Positions 41,111-51,696 of a stretch of DNA of 64,000 nt are shown piece after piece; the stretch's first letter is position 1; each line of letters opens with the position of its first letter. The position numbers were made by a program, and so were the translations under genes. Origin of the DNA: Kosakonia sacchari. GTDB taxonomy: Bacteria > Pseudomonadota > Gammaproteobacteria > Enterobacterales > Enterobacteriaceae. The notes beneath the pieces were generated by a model. It searched no databases and was not told where the DNA came from. It saw nothing but the letters and a program-made list of their open reading frames with translations. The stretch lies in NCBI GenBank assembly GCA_900109485.1, contig FOAY01000020.1, positions 1 through 64,000 of the forward strand, in the 5' to 3' direction.

Positions 41111-42295
41111 TAATGCTTGCGCCAGCAGGGTGATGGGATGTTCGCAGCGCTTGCTGGTGGACATCTCAATCTGCCATTTACAGGTTTCGCAATCCGTCAC
41201 CACCAGGTCGGCGCCGCTGGCCTCAATCTGGGCAAACAGCGGCGCGCCGATGGCCTGCGAAGTTGTGTAGTTCTCGCTTTTAAAACCGTAGGTGCCAGCG
41301 ATACCGCAGCAGCGGGAGTCCAGCACCGTCAGTTCCAGCCCCGGAATGCGCCGCAGCAGCTCCAGCGTATAGTGCGTCCAGCCCATTTTTTCCATATGAC
41401 ACGGGGTGTGATAGACCACCTTCAGTGGTGTCTCGCGCAGCGTCAGCTTTTTCCCTTCATCCAGCATGCGCCAGATCCAGCGCGTCGCCAGATCGATGTG
41501 TGAGCGCACCTGGCTGTTATCCACATCCAGCAGATGCGGATACTCATCGCGCAGGGTGAAAGCGCAGGTGGAAGAGGTGGCGATCACCGGTAAGCCTTGC
41601 TGACCAATGGCCTGCGTCAGCGACTGCACATTGAATTGCGCCTGTTTTTTCGCTTTTGCGAAGAAGCCATTGGCAATCAGCGGCACGCCGCAACACTTCT
41701 CCCGCTGTAATAACTGCACGCCAATCCCCATGTCGTTCAGCAGACGAATCAGATCTTTGCCCAATTGCGGATGGTTGTAATTGACATAGCAGCCGTGAAA
41801 AAACGCCACCTGTTGCGGAAATGCCCGCTGTTGTGCGGCAATGCTACGATACCAGCGGCGAAACGTGCCGTGAGAGTATTTCGGCAGCGTGCGGTGGTGA
41901 TCGATTTTCAGCGTCTTATCAAGCAACTGACGTACCGGCTTTAACGCCGTAGCGGTGTTGACGAGCGGAGCAACGGGCGTTGACAGCGAGCCCATCAAAT
42001 CCGTATGGCTGAGGATGGCATTACGCAGCGAGAACGGTTTTGCCGCGTACTGGACGCGGGCGCGCTGAATAATGTCGCCAATCTTCACCCCGGAAGGGCA
42101 GGCGGTTTCACAGCGTTTACAGTTGGTGCAATACTTCAGCGCATCGTCATACAGCGCGGCATCTTTCAGACGCAGCCGTTCGCCATCGGGACCGGCCTGT
42201 TTCGGGCCGGGATAATTGGGATTGACCCGGCTGACCGGGCATGCGGTGGTGCATGCGGTGCATTTAATGCAGCTTTCGAACTGCGTGCAGTTCAT
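41105..42295 (-). CDS. glpC: Anaerobic glycerol-3-phosphate dehydrogenase subunit C
   Basis: 396-residue iron-sulfur membrane-anchor subunit of the GlpABC dehydrogenase, which passes electrons to menaquinone during anaerobic growth. Two [4Fe-4S] motifs lie near the N terminus: CIKCTACTTACP and CTNCKRCETACP. Two CCG domains follow (HGCYVNYNHPQLG...EKCCGVPL; HTPCHMEKMG...DSRCCGIAGT). Start at 42295 (MNCTQFESCIKC) overlaps the glpB stop in ATGA. Confidence 0.96.
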   Translation of the reverse strand: MNCTQFESCIKCTACTTACPVSRVNPNYPGPKQAGPDGERLRLKDAALYDDALKYCTNCKRCETACPSGVKIGDIIQRARVQYAAKPFSLRNAILSHTDLMGSLSTPVAPLVNTATALKPVRQLLDKTLKIDHHRTLPKYSHGTFRRWYRSIAAQQRAFPQQVAFFHGCYVNYNHPQLGKDLIRLLNDMGIGVQLLQREKCCGVPLIANGFFAKAKKQAQFNVQSLTQAIGQQGLPVIATSSTCAFTLRDEYPHLLDVDNSQVRSHIDLATRWIWRMLDEGKKLTLRETPLKVVYHTPCHMEKMGWTHYTLELLRRIPGLELTVLDSRCCGIAGTYGFKSENYTTSQAIGAPLFAQIEASGADLVVTDCETCKWQIEMSTSKRCEHPITLLAQALG

Positions 42296-43548
42296 TGTTC
42301 GCCTCCTTGTGCAATGATCTGCTGCGCGGCATGCAGCGCCGTTACGGCGCAAACCCCGCCGCCGCATCCCTGAGCGACGGCATCGAACCCGCCCAGCACC
42401 GAACCAATAACATAAAGATTCTCCACGACAGCGCCCTGACGCAGGCCGCGCAGTTGCGCGTCGGTCCGGACGCCAAATTGCTGCCACGGCTGGCTGTCAA
42501 ACACATCGTCGCGATACCAGTCGCTGCGCTTGTCGCTCTGCATGACATCCAGATCAAAGACCGCCTCCCGCACGCGATCGCGCCCGGCGATCAGGCCATT
42601 GCTGAAGAAGCTGCCGCTGGCCAGCACCACGTGGCGCGCGCGCAGCGGAATGTCTTCATGCTTACGGGTCCAGAGCTGTGTGACATGGTTGTTGCTGATG
42701 TCGGCACGCAACACGTCGTCGCCCGGCATCCAGCTCCCGCCTTGTTGAATAAAACGCTGCTGCAACAATAACTGCATGCGCATTCCCGGTACGGAGGGCG
42801 GCAGCGTTGGCAGCAGGCGCAGCGGGCAGGCTAATTGTTTATTCAGTTGGGTAAATACGTGGTTGTCCGTCAGGCCGAAGCAGGCGGGCAGCCAGAGCAT
42901 CCCGTATTGCTGGCTGAGCGGAAGCAGCGCGTCATACAGTTCGTTATAGTGCTCCGGCGCATCCAGCAGGCGGGCAATATTCACCGCGCGGAACTCGCTG
43001 GGGTTATCGCGCAGCCTGTCCAGCGCTGGCAGTTCAATCTCTTCGGCATGGGCATCGATGCCGCGTTTACGCAGCGCGCCTGCGGCCAGTTGCGGCTGAA
43101 AATCAAGAAACCCGCTAATGCCGACCACCGCAGTTCGCTGTTGCGCCTCTGTTTTGCGCGGGACTTCCTGCGGGCTAAGCCAGGCGCGGCGAAACGTGCC
43201 CAGCGGCGTCACGCGGTGATGTGGTGTATCAATCTCTCCCTGCAACGCCAGATTACAGTCGGCGAGCAGGGTTTGCGCCTGCTGCGCGTAGTGTCGCACC
43301 GCTTTCGCACCCAGCAGCGCGTAAGGATGCGCGCCGTAGTGTTGTTCCAGCAGGGCAATCGCGCTGTCGATGTCGGTAACCGGTTGTCCATCCGGCAGAA
43401 AAGAGAGCAGATCCAGCGAGCCGGAGGAGAAACTCAGCGCGCTCTGGCCGCGGCTGATAATCGCGCAGCGCTGCCCGCTTTCACTCAGGCGAATACCGCA
43501 CAGCAGCCCTGCCAGACCGCCGCCGATGATGACCGTATCAAATCTCAT
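42292..43548 (-). CDS. glpB: Anaerobic glycerol-3-phosphate dehydrogenase subunit B
   Basis: 418-residue FAD/FMN-binding subunit. The N-terminal dinucleotide fold is MRFDTVIIGGGLAGLLCGIRLSE, and a C-terminal flavin-binding segment is LYVIGSVLGGFDAVAQGCGGG. It links the GlpA catalytic subunit to GlpC. Start at 43548, inside the 3' end of glpA (11-bp overlap), indicating coupled translation. Confidence 0.96.
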   Translation of the reverse strand: MRFDTVIIGGGLAGLLCGIRLSESGQRCAIISRGQSALSFSSGSLDLLSFLPDGQPVTDIDSAIALLEQHYGAHPYALLGAKAVRHYAQQAQTLLADCNLALQGEIDTPHHRVTPLGTFRRAWLSPQEVPRKTEAQQRTAVVGISGFLDFQPQLAAGALRKRGIDAHAEEIELPALDRLRDNPSEFRAVNIARLLDAPEHYNELYDALLPLSQQYGMLWLPACFGLTDNHVFTQLNKQLACPLRLLPTLPPSVPGMRMQLLLQQRFIQQGGSWMPGDDVLRADISNNHVTQLWTRKHEDIPLRARHVVLASGSFFSNGLIAGRDRVREAVFDLDVMQSDKRSDWYRDDVFDSQPWQQFGVRTDAQLRGLRQGAVVENLYVIGSVLGGFDAVAQGCGGGVCAVTALHAAQQIIAQGGEQ

Positions 43549-45160
43549 CTTCTGCCTCCTTTTCCAGACCACATAATCCCTGGTAAACCCAACGGGTGAA
43601 CTCGCTTTCGCGCAGGGCATCGCCCCAGGCCACCGGCTTCACGCCTTTCCAGCGCTCATTAAGGAAATCACGCAACTGGCTGAGCGACTCGGTTTCGCTG
43701 GTAACATGCAGACGGTTTAACAGCCCGGCAGCGCGACAGGCGCATAATTCGCCCTGGCAGGTGCCCATGCCGACGCGCGTGCGGCGGCGCAAATCGAGCA
43801 GCGAATGGACATTCAGGTTTTCCACCGCGTACTGCACTTCGCCCGCCGTCACGGCTTCACATTCGCAGACCAGGCTGCGGTTGTGACGATCGCTGCCGAG
43901 CCAGTTGGGTGTGCGATCGCCGTGACGATAAACCGCAGAACCGCGCAGCGGCGTTGGCAGTGAGATGATTTTTTTCAGCGTCTGCTCGGTTGATTCCCGG
44001 GAGCCAGGCAGCGGCGTGGAAGCGGTGGTGCAGGCCGCGCTGTGGTTCAGTTTTTGGCAGACCGCGTCCGTTGCCCACTCGGCCATCAGGCGGTAGGTCA
44101 TCAGTTTGCCGCCGGTAATGGTGATAAACCCTTCCAGCCCGTCGCGCTGTGCGTGATCCAGCAGCACAATGCCCCGGCTGACATTGCGGCCGCTCGGATC
44201 GTCGTCGCTGGCTACCAACGGACGCACACCCGCATAGGCGCGCAGAATGCGCGTTTGCGCCATGACCGGCGCCAGTTTTTCCCCTTCGCGCAGCAGGATA
44301 TCCACCTCTTCCGGCGTCACGCGGACGTTATCGATATCGGCGTAATCAATGTGCGTGGAGGTGGTGCCGATCAGCGAAATGGTGTCGCCAGGCACCAGAA
44401 TATCGGCATCGGCAGGTTTACGGCAGCGGTTTATGACCCGCTGATTGATGCGGTGATCGAGAATTAACAGCGCGCCTTTGGCCGGGAACATGCGAATGCG
44501 CAGATCGGCATATTCCGCGATGCGCTGGCCCCAGATCCCGGCGGCGTTCACCACCACCGGCGCGTAAAGTTGCAGGTTTTCGCCGCTGGCAGGATGCCAG
44601 AGATTCACGCCGCTCACGCGATCGCCATGGCGAATCAACCCGCACACTTCGTGGCCGGTAAGGATTTTTGCTCCGTGCTCACGCGCATCCAGCATATTGC
44701 TGGCGGTCAGGCGGAAAGGATCAACCGTCCCATCCGGCACGCGTACAGCGCCGAGCAGCGTTGGGTTCACGCTCGGTTCTAACCGCAGCGCGTCCTGCGG
44801 AGAAATCGCCTGCGCCGGAATGCCTGCCTGCTGGCAGCAATCGATAAATTGGCTTTGATAGACCAAATCATCTTCCGGCAGCGTAATGAACAGACCATCG
44901 GTGGGTTCAACGCAGTGGCGGGCAATGCGTTTGAGGATTTGGTTTTCTGCAATGCATTCGCGCGCAGATTCATTATCGGTGACCGCATAGCGCGCCCCGC
45001 TGTGCAGCAGGCCGTGGTTGCGGCCGGTTGCGCCGGTGGCGATATCGTGACGTTCGATCAGCACCGCGCGCAGTCCGCGCAGGGCGCAGTCACGGGCTAT
45101 TCCGGCACCGGTGGCTCCGCCGCCAATAATGATCACATCGTAATCAGGAGAGTTATGCAT
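43538..45160 (-). CDS. glpA: Anaerobic glycerol-3-phosphate dehydrogenase subunit A
   Basis: 540-residue FAD-dependent catalytic subunit oxidising sn-glycerol 3-phosphate to dihydroxyacetone phosphate. Rossmann motif DVIIIGGGATGAGIARDCALRG is at the N terminus. The DAO fold includes GATGRNHGLLHSGARY and FITITGGKLMTYR. A BFD-like [2Fe-2S] domain is near the C terminus (CECEAV...GTCQGELCACR). First gene of glpABC, divergent from glpTQ across a 273-bp regulatory region. Confidence 0.97.
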   Translation of the reverse strand: MHNSPDYDVIIIGGGATGAGIARDCALRGLRAVLIERHDIATGATGRNHGLLHSGARYAVTDNESARECIAENQILKRIARHCVEPTDGLFITLPEDDLVYQSQFIDCCQQAGIPAQAISPQDALRLEPSVNPTLLGAVRVPDGTVDPFRLTASNMLDAREHGAKILTGHEVCGLIRHGDRVSGVNLWHPASGENLQLYAPVVVNAAGIWGQRIAEYADLRIRMFPAKGALLILDHRINQRVINRCRKPADADILVPGDTISLIGTTSTHIDYADIDNVRVTPEEVDILLREGEKLAPVMAQTRILRAYAGVRPLVASDDDPSGRNVSRGIVLLDHAQRDGLEGFITITGGKLMTYRLMAEWATDAVCQKLNHSAACTTASTPLPGSRESTEQTLKKIISLPTPLRGSAVYRHGDRTPNWLGSDRHNRSLVCECEAVTAGEVQYAVENLNVHSLLDLRRRTRVGMGTCQGELCACRAAGLLNRLHVTSETESLSQLRDFLNERWKGVKPVAWGDALRESEFTRWVYQGLCGLEKEAEDEI

Positions 45161-45433
45161 CTTCGCGTCCCTGTGGCCGACTTTCAGATGCAACCATTTA
45201 GCCACACTATGGGTGTGGTTTGTTTGATATCGCGCATATTCGAGCAAATAACGAAAGTGAAACGCGCTTTCATGCGTGAAATTAGACTCTTGTCATATTT
45301 CTGTAACATATATTGCGACAACCCGTTCTCTCTACGTAAAACTTTCTCTACAATCCGCCGCGAATAACTTTCGTTATGTTCGTTTTCACTCATTTCTGAC
45401 CGAAATGAGTCTTACCGCGCCACGGAGGCCGCT
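45161..45433. promoter_or_regulatory. Divergent glpABC / glpTQ control region
   Basis: The segment holds GlpR-type half sites: TATGTTCGTT at about 45374-45385 next to AACTTTCGTT, and ATTCGAGCAAATAACGAAAG on the glpA side (about 45238-45257). A hairpin CCACAC/GTGTGG (45202-45207, 45213-45218) lies in the presumed glpA leader, 42 bp before its start. In E. coli this region is controlled by GlpR, CRP, FNR and ArcA; I could not fix CRP or FNR sites with confidence. An A/T-rich centre separates the two halves. Confidence 0.6.
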
Positions 45434-46786
45434 ATGTTGAGTATTTTTAAACCCGCCCCCCATCTTTCGCGTCTGCCGGACGCGCAAATCGACCCGCTTT
45501 ATCGGCGGCTGCGCTGGCAAATTTTCTTCGGCATTTTTTTTGGTTACGCTGCCTATTATCTGGTGCGTAAAAACTTTGCCCTGGCCATGCCGTACCTCGT
45601 TGAACAAGGGTTCTCCCGTGGCGATCTGGGGTTTGCGCTGTCAGGCATCTCCATTGCCTACGGCTTTTCGAAATTCATCATGGGTTCGGTATCGGATCGT
45701 TCGAATCCGCGCGTGTTTCTGCCTGCCGGTCTGATCCTTGCGGCTGCCGTGATGCTGTTTATGGGCTTTGTGCCCTGGGCCACCTCCAGCATTATGATCA
45801 TGTTTGTGCTGCTCTTTTTATGCGGCTGGTTCCAGGGGATGGGCTGGCCGCCGTGCGGACGTACGATGGTGCACTGGTGGTCGCAGAAGGAACGCGGTGG
45901 CGTTGTTTCTGTGTGGAACTGCGCGCATAACGTTGGCGGCGGCATTCCGCCACTGCTGTTTTTGTTGGGGATGGCCTGGTTTAACGACTGGCATGCGGCG
46001 CTGTATATGCCAGCCTTTGGCGCGATACTGGTGGCGATTATCGCCTTTGCTTTGATGCGTGATACGCCGCAATCCTGCGGTTTGCCGCCGATCGAAGAGT
46101 ACAAAAACGACTACCCGGACGATTACAGCGACAAGCACGAAGAAGAGCTGTCGGCGAAGCAGATTTTTATGCAGTACATTCTGCCGAACAAGCTGTTGTG
46201 GTACATCGCCGTGGCTAACGTGTTCGTATACCTGTTGCGCTACGGCATTCTCGACTGGTCGCCAACTTACCTGAAAGAAGTGAAGCACTTCGCGCTGGAT
46301 AAATCCTCGTGGGCCTATTTTCTCTATGAGTACGCCGGTATTCCCGGCACGCTGCTCTGCGGCTGGATGTCGGACAAAGTGTTCCGTGGCAATCGCGGCG
46401 CGACCGGTGTGTTCTTTATGACGCTGGTGACGATCGCGACTATTGTTTACTGGCTGAACCCGGCGGGCAATCCGACGGTAGATATGATCTGTATGATCGT
46501 CATTGGCTTCCTGATTTATGGCCCGGTGATGCTGATTGGCCTGCATGCGCTGGAGCTGGCACCGAAAAAAGCAGCAGGCACGGCAGCCGGGTTTACCGGG
46601 TTGTTTGGCTACCTCGGCGGTTCTGTCGCGGCCAGCGCCATTGTCGGTTATACCGTTGATTTCTTCGGCTGGGATGGCGGTTTCATGGTGATGATCGGCG
46701 GCAGTATTCTCGCCGTTTTGTTGCTGATTGTCGTGATGCTGGGCGAAAAACGTCACCATGCTGAGATGCTGGCGCGCCGTCAGTAA
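45434..46786 (+). CDS. glpT: Glycerol-3-phosphate transporter GlpT
   Basis: 450-residue major-facilitator antiporter exchanging glycerol 3-phosphate for phosphate; it also imports fosfomycin in E. coli. About 12 hydrophobic helices. Substrate-site Arg is in [17 protein letters not shown] near residue 45; the MFS loop motif [10 protein letters not shown] follows, and the second Arg lies in [20 protein letters not shown]. The GGAG ribosome site lies 7 nt before ATG. Co-transcribed with glpQ 12 bp downstream. Confidence 0.97.
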   Translation: MLSIFKPAPHLSRLPDAQIDPLYRRLRWQIFFGIFFGYAAYYLVRKNFALAMPYLVEQGFSRGDLGFALSGISIAYGFSKFIMGSVSDRSNPRVFLPAGLILAAAVMLFMGFVPWATSSIMIMFVLLFLCGWFQGMGWPPCGRTMVHWWSQKERGGVVSVWNCAHNVGGGIPPLLFLLGMAWFNDWHAALYMPAFGAILVAIIAFALMRDTPQSCGLPPIEEYKNDYPDDYSDKHEEELSAKQIFMQYILPNKLLWYIAVANVFVYLLRYGILDWSPTYLKEVKHFALDKSSWAYFLYEYAGIPGTLLCGWMSDKVFRGNRGATGVFFMTLVTIATIVYWLNPAGNPTVDMICMIVIGFLIYGPVMLIGLHALELAPKKAAGTAAGFTGLFGYLGGSVAASAIVGYTVDFFGWDGGFMVMIGGSILAVLLLIVVMLGEKRHHAEMLARRQ

Positions 46787-46798
46787 AAGGGAGATCAG

Positions 46799-47863
46799 AT
46801 GAAAACCACTTTTACCCGTATCACAACCGGCCTGCTGCTGGCCGGTTTATTTGCCAGCCAGGCGCTGGCGGTGGAGAAAATCGTGATTGCCCATCGCGGC
46901 GCAAGCGGCTATCTGCCGGAGCACACATTACCGGCGAAAGCGATGGCCTATGCGCAGGGTGCCGATTATCTTGAGCAGGATCTGGTGATGACCAAAGACG
47001 ACCAACTGGTTGTCCTGCACGATCACTATCTGGATCGCGTGACCGATGTGGCGGAGCGTTTTCCGCAGCGCGCCCGTAAAGATGGCCGCTTTTACGCCAT
47101 CGACTTTACGCTCGACGAAATCCGCTCTTTGAAGTTTACCGAAGGCTTTGATGTGGAAAACGGCAAGAAAGTGCAGCTTTTTCCAGGGCGCTTCCCGATG
47201 GGCAAATCGGAATTCCGTATCCATACCTTTGCCGAAGAGATTGAGTTTGTGCAGGGGTTGAACCACTCCACCGGCAAAAACATCGGTATCTACCCGGAAA
47301 TCAAAGCGCCGTGGTTTCATCATCAGGAAGGCAAGGACATTGCCGCGAAGACGCTGGAAGTGCTGAAAAAGTACGGTTACACCAGCAAAAAAGATAAAGT
47401 CTACCTGCAATGTTTTGATGCCGACGAGCTGAAGCGCATTAAACATGAGCTGGAGCCGAAGATGGGGATGGATCTCAATCTGGTGCAACTGATTGCCTAC
47501 ACTAAATGGCATGAAACCCAGCAAAAACAGCCGGATGGTAAATGGGTGAATTACAACTATGACTGGATGCTGCAACCCGGCGCGATGCGGCAGATTGCGC
47601 AGTATGCCGACGGAATTGGCCCGGATTACCATATGCTGGTGGCAGACGGTTCCACACCGGGTAACGTGAAGCTAACGCAGATGGTGAAAGAGGCGCATGC
47701 CAGCCATTTGCAGGTACACCCGTTTACCGTGCGGGCCGATCAACTCCCGCCGTATGCCGCCGATGTGAATCAGCTGTATGAAGTGCTGTACCGGCAGGCG
47801 GATGTTGATGGTTTGTTTACCGATTTCCCCGATAAAGCGGTGCAGTTTTTAAAGCGGAAATAA
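46799..47863 (+). CDS. glpQ: Periplasmic glycerophosphodiester phosphodiesterase GlpQ
   Basis: 354-residue secreted enzyme that hydrolyses deacylated phospholipids to glycerol 3-phosphate for GlpT. Signal peptide MKTTFTRITTGLLLAGLFASQ ends at ALA before VEKIVIAHRG. Catalytic/metal motifs are AHRGASGYLPEHT, YLEQDLVMTKD and LVVLHDHYLDRVTDV. A REP pair follows the gene. Confidence 0.97.
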   Translation: MKTTFTRITTGLLLAGLFASQALAVEKIVIAHRGASGYLPEHTLPAKAMAYAQGADYLEQDLVMTKDDQLVVLHDHYLDRVTDVAERFPQRARKDGRFYAIDFTLDEIRSLKFTEGFDVENGKKVQLFPGRFPMGKSEFRIHTFAEEIEFVQGLNHSTGKNIGIYPEIKAPWFHHQEGKDIAAKTLEVLKKYGYTSKKDKVYLQCFDADELKRIKHELEPKMGMDLNLVQLIAYTKWHETQQKQPDGKWVNYNYDWMLQPGAMRQIAQYADGIGPDYHMLVADGSTPGNVKLTQMVKEAHASHLQVHPFTVRADQLPPYAADVNQLYEVLYRQADVDGLFTDFPDKAVQFLKRK

Positions 47864-47887
47864 GAGTGAGACCCGGTAAGCGAAGTT

Positions 47888-47970
47888 GCCTGATGGCGCT
47901 TCGCTTATCAGGCCTACGAAGGGATGAGCATGCAGTAACGGTAGGCCGGGTAAACGCAGTACCACCCGGC
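47888..47970. repeat. Two REP units (BIME) between glpQ and yfaE
   Basis: GCCTGAT (47888-47894)/ATCAGGC (47907-47913) and GCCGGGT (47945-47951)/ACCCGGC (47964-47970) are two REP palindromes in the space between two convergent genes. The second is followed by ATTTTTTAC, so it may also terminate glpTQ. Confidence 0.85.
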
Positions 47971-47975
47971 ATTTT

Positions 47976-48230
47976 TTACATCTCGATCTCGATATCGCCT
48001 TTCGCCCGGCAGCAGCAGGGCAAAATTTCCCCTTCGTTAACGAAGGCCAGCGGCTCGGCAATCCAGTCAACCTGGCCTGCTACCAGACGGCAGCGGCAGG
48101 AACCGCAGTAGCCTGCGCGGCACTGGTACTCCACTTCCACTTGCTGTGACTCCAGCGCCACCAGCAGGGAAGGGTGCTCATCCCGGCACAGCACCTCGGT
48201 GCCGGAAAGGCGCAGCGTTACGCGGCTCAT
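47976..48230 (-). CDS. yfaE: 2Fe-2S ferredoxin-like protein YfaE
   Basis: 84-residue plant-type [2Fe-2S] ferredoxin used to maintain the diferric-tyrosyl cofactor of NrdB. Ligands are in QCRAGYCGSCRCRL and the later LPCCC. Start codon overlaps the nrdB stop, so translation is coupled. Last gene of nrdA-nrdB-yfaE. Confidence 0.95.
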   Translation of the reverse strand: MSRVTLRLSGTEVLCRDEHPSLLVALESQQVEVEYQCRAGYCGSCRCRLVAGQVDWIAEPLAFVNEGEILPCCCRAKGDIEIEM

Positions 48231-49360
48231 CAGAGCTGGAAGCTGCTCAGATCGTCGGTATCGACTTCAGAATCGATCTGACCGACCAGGTAGGAGCTGA
48301 CTTCCACTTCCTGCGGCGCCACCTGCACGTTATCGGAAACCAGCCAGGTGTTGATCCACGGAATCGGGTTTGAACGCGTCTGGAACGGCAGATCGAGGCC
48401 AACCGCCTGCATGCGGATGTTGGTGATGTACTCGACGTACTGGCAGAGAATGTCTTTGTTCAGGCCGATCATCGAACCGCCCTGGAACAGATATTCCGCC
48501 CACTCTTTCTCCTGCAATGCCGCCTGCACGAACAGGTCGTAGCACGCCTGTTTGCACTCTTCGGCAATTTCAGCCATTTCCGGATCGTCAGCGCCAGAGC
48601 GTAGCAGGTTCAGCATATGCTGAGTGCCGGTCAGGTGCAGCGCTTCATCGCGGGCAATCAGGCGGATGATTTTGGCGTTGCCTTCCATCAGTTCGCGCTC
48701 GGCAAAGGCAAAGGAGCAGGCGAAGCTGACATAGAAGCGAATCGCTTCCAGTGCATTCACGCTCATCAGGCACAGGTAGAGTTTCTTTTTCAGCTCGCGC
48801 AGATTCACGGTAACGGTTTTGCCGTTCACGGTGTGTGTGCCTTCGCCCAGCAGGTGCCAGTAGCTGGTCATCTCAATCAGTTCATCATAGAAATACGAGA
48901 TGCCTTCCGCACGCTTGAGGATCTGCTCGTTGGTGACGATATCGTCAAACACCACCGCCGGATCGTTAACGATGTTGCGGATGATGTGGGTGTAAGAGCG
49001 CGAGTGGATGGTTTCGGAAAACGCCCACGTCTCGACCCAGGTTTCCAGCTCCGGAATGGAGATCAGCGGCAGCAGCGCGACGTTCGGGCTGCGGCCCTGG
49101 ATGGAATCCAGCAGAGTCTGGTATTTCAGGTTGCTGATAAAAATATGTTTTTCGTGTTCCGGCAGCGCCTGGAAATCGATACGGTCGCGGGAAACATCAA
49201 CTTCTTCCGGACGCCAGAAGAAGGAGAGTTGTTTTTCAATCAGCTTTTCAAAGATGTCATATTTTTGCTGATCGTAGCGCGCCACGTTAACCGGCTGGCC
49301 AAAGAACATCGGCTCCAGTAGCTGATTGTTTTTCGTCTGTGAAAAAGTGGTGTAAGCCAT
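48230..49360 (-). CDS. nrdB: Class Ia ribonucleotide reductase beta subunit
   Basis: 376-residue R2 protein holding the diiron-tyrosyl radical. The radical tyrosine is Y123 (Y122 without Met) in [15 protein letters not shown], with iron ligands D85, E116 and H119 and a second set in [21 protein letters not shown] and [12 protein letters not shown]. The C-terminal tail [12 protein letters not shown] docks to NrdA. It lies 50 bp after nrdA with a hairpin in between. Confidence 0.97.
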   Translation of the reverse strand: MAYTTFSQTKNNQLLEPMFFGQPVNVARYDQQKYDIFEKLIEKQLSFFWRPEEVDVSRDRIDFQALPEHEKHIFISNLKYQTLLDSIQGRSPNVALLPLISIPELETWVETWAFSETIHSRSYTHIIRNIVNDPAVVFDDIVTNEQILKRAEGISYFYDELIEMTSYWHLLGEGTHTVNGKTVTVNLRELKKKLYLCLMSVNALEAIRFYVSFACSFAFAERELMEGNAKIIRLIARDEALHLTGTQHMLNLLRSGADDPEMAEIAEECKQACYDLFVQAALQEKEWAEYLFQGGSMIGLNKDILCQYVEYITNIRMQAVGLDLPFQTRSNPIPWINTWLVSDNVQVAPQEVEVSSYLVGQIDSEVDTDDLSSFQL

Positions 49361-49386
49361 GAAAGTGTCCTGTCTTGCGAAAGAAA

Positions 49387-49409
49387 AGGGCGGGTTTCCC
49401 CGCCCCTTC
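49387..49409 (-). terminator. Hairpin between nrdA and nrdB
   Basis: AAGGGCGGG and CCCGCCCCTT pair with a short loop in the 50-bp nrdA-nrdB gap. No U-tract follows on the transcribed strand, so partial termination or protection of nrdA mRNA is inferred rather than a full stop. Confidence 0.55.
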
Positions 49410-49410
49410 G

Positions 49411-51696
49411 TTAGATCTTACATGCGCCGCTTTCGCAGCCATCGTCCTGGATGGAAGGCACCAGGTCATCCTGGGCATCTTCCGCTCCATCGCGGGTGTT
49501 CTGATAGTACAGCGTTTTCACACCAAATTTGTACGCGGTGAGCAAGTCTTTCAACAATTGCTGCATCGGCACTTTGCCCGACGGGAAACGGCTCGGATCG
49601 TAGTTGGTGTTCGCCGAAATCGACTGATCGATAAACTTCTGCATAATGCCGACCAGTTGCAGATAGCCGTCATTGTTCGGCATTTCCCACAGCAGCTCGT
49701 AAGCGGTGCTCAGTTGTTCGTAGTCCGGCACCACCTGGCGCAGAATACCATCTTTCGACGCTTTGATGCTCACGTGGCCGCGCGGCGGTTCGATACCGTT
49801 GGTGGCGTTGGAGATCTGCGATGACGTTTCAGACGGCATCAGCGCGGAGAGCGTGGAGTTACGCAGACCGTGCGTTTTGATGGATTCGCGAAGTGCTTCC
49901 CAGTCGTAATGCAGCGGCTCGTTGGTAATTCCGTCGAGATCTTTCTTGTAGGTGTCGATCGGCAAAATACCCTGCGAATAGGTGGTTTCGTTGAACCACG
50001 GGCATGCGCCTTGCTCTTTCGCCAGCTCGTTAGACGCTTTCAGCAGCCAGTACTGAATGGCTTCGAAGGTCTGATGCGTCAGGTTATTGGCGCTGCCGTC
50101 GGAGTAACGTTTGCCATTCTTCGCTAGCCAGTAAGCAAAGTTGATCACGCCGATACCCAGCGTACGGCGGCCCATGGCGCCACGTTTTGCGGCCGGGATT
50201 GGGTAATCCTGGTAATCCAGCAGCGCGTCGAGAGCACGTACCGCAAGCGTTGCCAGCTCTTCCAGCTCGTCGAGGTTTTTGATGGCGCCGAGGTTGAAAG
50301 CAGACAGCGTGCAGAGTGCGATTTCACCGCTGTCGTCGTTAACGTCATCCAGCGGCTTGGTCGGCAGCGCGATTTCCAGGCACAGGTTGGATTGACGTAC
50401 CGGCGCGACCTGCGGGTCGAACGGGCTGTGAGTGTTGCAGTGGTCAACGTTCTGGATGTAGATACGGCCCGTTGAGGCACGTTCCTGCATCATCAGTGAG
50501 AACAGCTCAACCGCTTTGATGCGCTGCTTACGGATGGTGTCGTCTTTCTCATATTGGGTGTACAGACGTTCGAACTCATCCTGATCGGCGAAGAACGCGT
50601 CGTACAAACCCGGGACGTCGGACGGGCTGAACAGGGTGATCTCTTCACCTTTCAGCAGACGGGTGTACATCAGTTTGTTGATCTGTACGCCGTAGTCCAT
50701 GTGACGCACGCGGTTACCTTCCACGCCACGGTTGTTTTTCAGTACCAGCAGGCTTTCTACTTCCAGGTGCCACATCGGGTAGAACAGGGTAGCTGCGCCA
50801 CCGCGTACGCCGCCCTGCGAGCAGGATTTCACCGCCGTCTGGAAATGTTTGTAGAACGGAATACAGCCGGTGTGGAACGCTTCACCGCCGCGGATCGGGC
50901 TGCCCAGCGCACGGATGCGACCGGCATTGATGCCGATACCGGCACGCTGGGAAACGTATTTCACAATCGCGCTGGAGGTGGCGTTGATGGAATCCAGGCT
51001 GTCGCCGCACTCAATCAGTACGCAGGAGCTGAACTGACGCGTCGGGGTGCGCACGCCGGACATGATCGGCGTCGGCAGCGAAATTTTGAACGTGGATACC
51101 GCATCATAGAAACGCTTCACGTAGTCCAGACGCGTTTCACGCGGATAGTTCGAGAACAAGCAGGCAGCCACCAGAATATAGAGGAACTGCGCGCTCTCGT
51201 AGATTTCGCCGGTCACGCGGTTCTGTACCAGGTATTTCCCTTCCAGCTGCTTCACGGCGGCGTAGGAGAAGTTCATATCACGCCAGTGATCGATAAAACC
51301 GTCCATCTGCTTGAACTCTTCTTCCGTGTAGTCTTCCAGCAGATGATGATCGTATTTGCCCAGTTCGATCATTTTTTTCACGTGGTCGTACAGCGCTGGC
51401 GGTTCAAACTGACCGTAAGCTTTTTTACGCAGGTGGAAAATCGCCAGGCGCGCGGCCAGGTACTGGTAGTCCGGCGCATCGCGGGAGATTAAATCCGCTG
51501 CGGCCTTAATGATGGTCTCATGGATATCGGAGGTTTTGATCCCGTCGTAAAACTGAATGTGTGAACGCAGTTCAACCTGGGAGATAGAGACGTTACTCAG
51601 CCCCTCTGCCGCCCAATCCAGCACACGATGGATTTTGTCGAGATTGATGCGCTCAGTGCCACCATCACGTTTTGTCACCAGCAGACTCTGATTCAT
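49411..51696 (-). CDS. nrdA: Class Ia ribonucleotide reductase alpha subunit
   Basis: 761-residue R1 subunit reducing ribonucleoside diphosphates. The N-terminal ATP-cone is about 1-95 ([22 protein letters not shown]). Catalytic features include [37 protein letters not shown] and the C-terminal redox pair in [10 protein letters not shown]. Start at 51696 ([12 protein letters not shown]) matches E. coli length; the upstream frame extension is not conserved. Confidence 0.97.
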   Translation of the reverse strand: MNQSLLVTKRDGGTERINLDKIHRVLDWAAEGLSNVSISQVELRSHIQFYDGIKTSDIHETIIKAAADLISRDAPDYQYLAARLAIFHLRKKAYGQFEPPALYDHVKKMIELGKYDHHLLEDYTEEEFKQMDGFIDHWRDMNFSYAAVKQLEGKYLVQNRVTGEIYESAQFLYILVAACLFSNYPRETRLDYVKRFYDAVSTFKISLPTPIMSGVRTPTRQFSSCVLIECGDSLDSINATSSAIVKYVSQRAGIGINAGRIRALGSPIRGGEAFHTGCIPFYKHFQTAVKSCSQGGVRGGAATLFYPMWHLEVESLLVLKNNRGVEGNRVRHMDYGVQINKLMYTRLLKGEEITLFSPSDVPGLYDAFFADQDEFERLYTQYEKDDTIRKQRIKAVELFSLMMQERASTGRIYIQNVDHCNTHSPFDPQVAPVRQSNLCLEIALPTKPLDDVNDDSGEIALCTLSAFNLGAIKNLDELEELATLAVRALDALLDYQDYPIPAAKRGAMGRRTLGIGVINFAYWLAKNGKRYSDGSANNLTHQTFEAIQYWLLKASNELAKEQGACPWFNETTYSQGILPIDTYKKDLDGITNEPLHYDWEALRESIKTHGLRNSTLSALMPSETSSQISNATNGIEPPRGHVSIKASKDGILRQVVPDYEQLSTAYELLWEMPNNDGYLQLVGIMQKFIDQSISANTNYDPSRFPSGKVPMQQLLKDLLTAYKFGVKTLYYQNTRDGAEDAQDDLVPSIQDDGCESGACKI

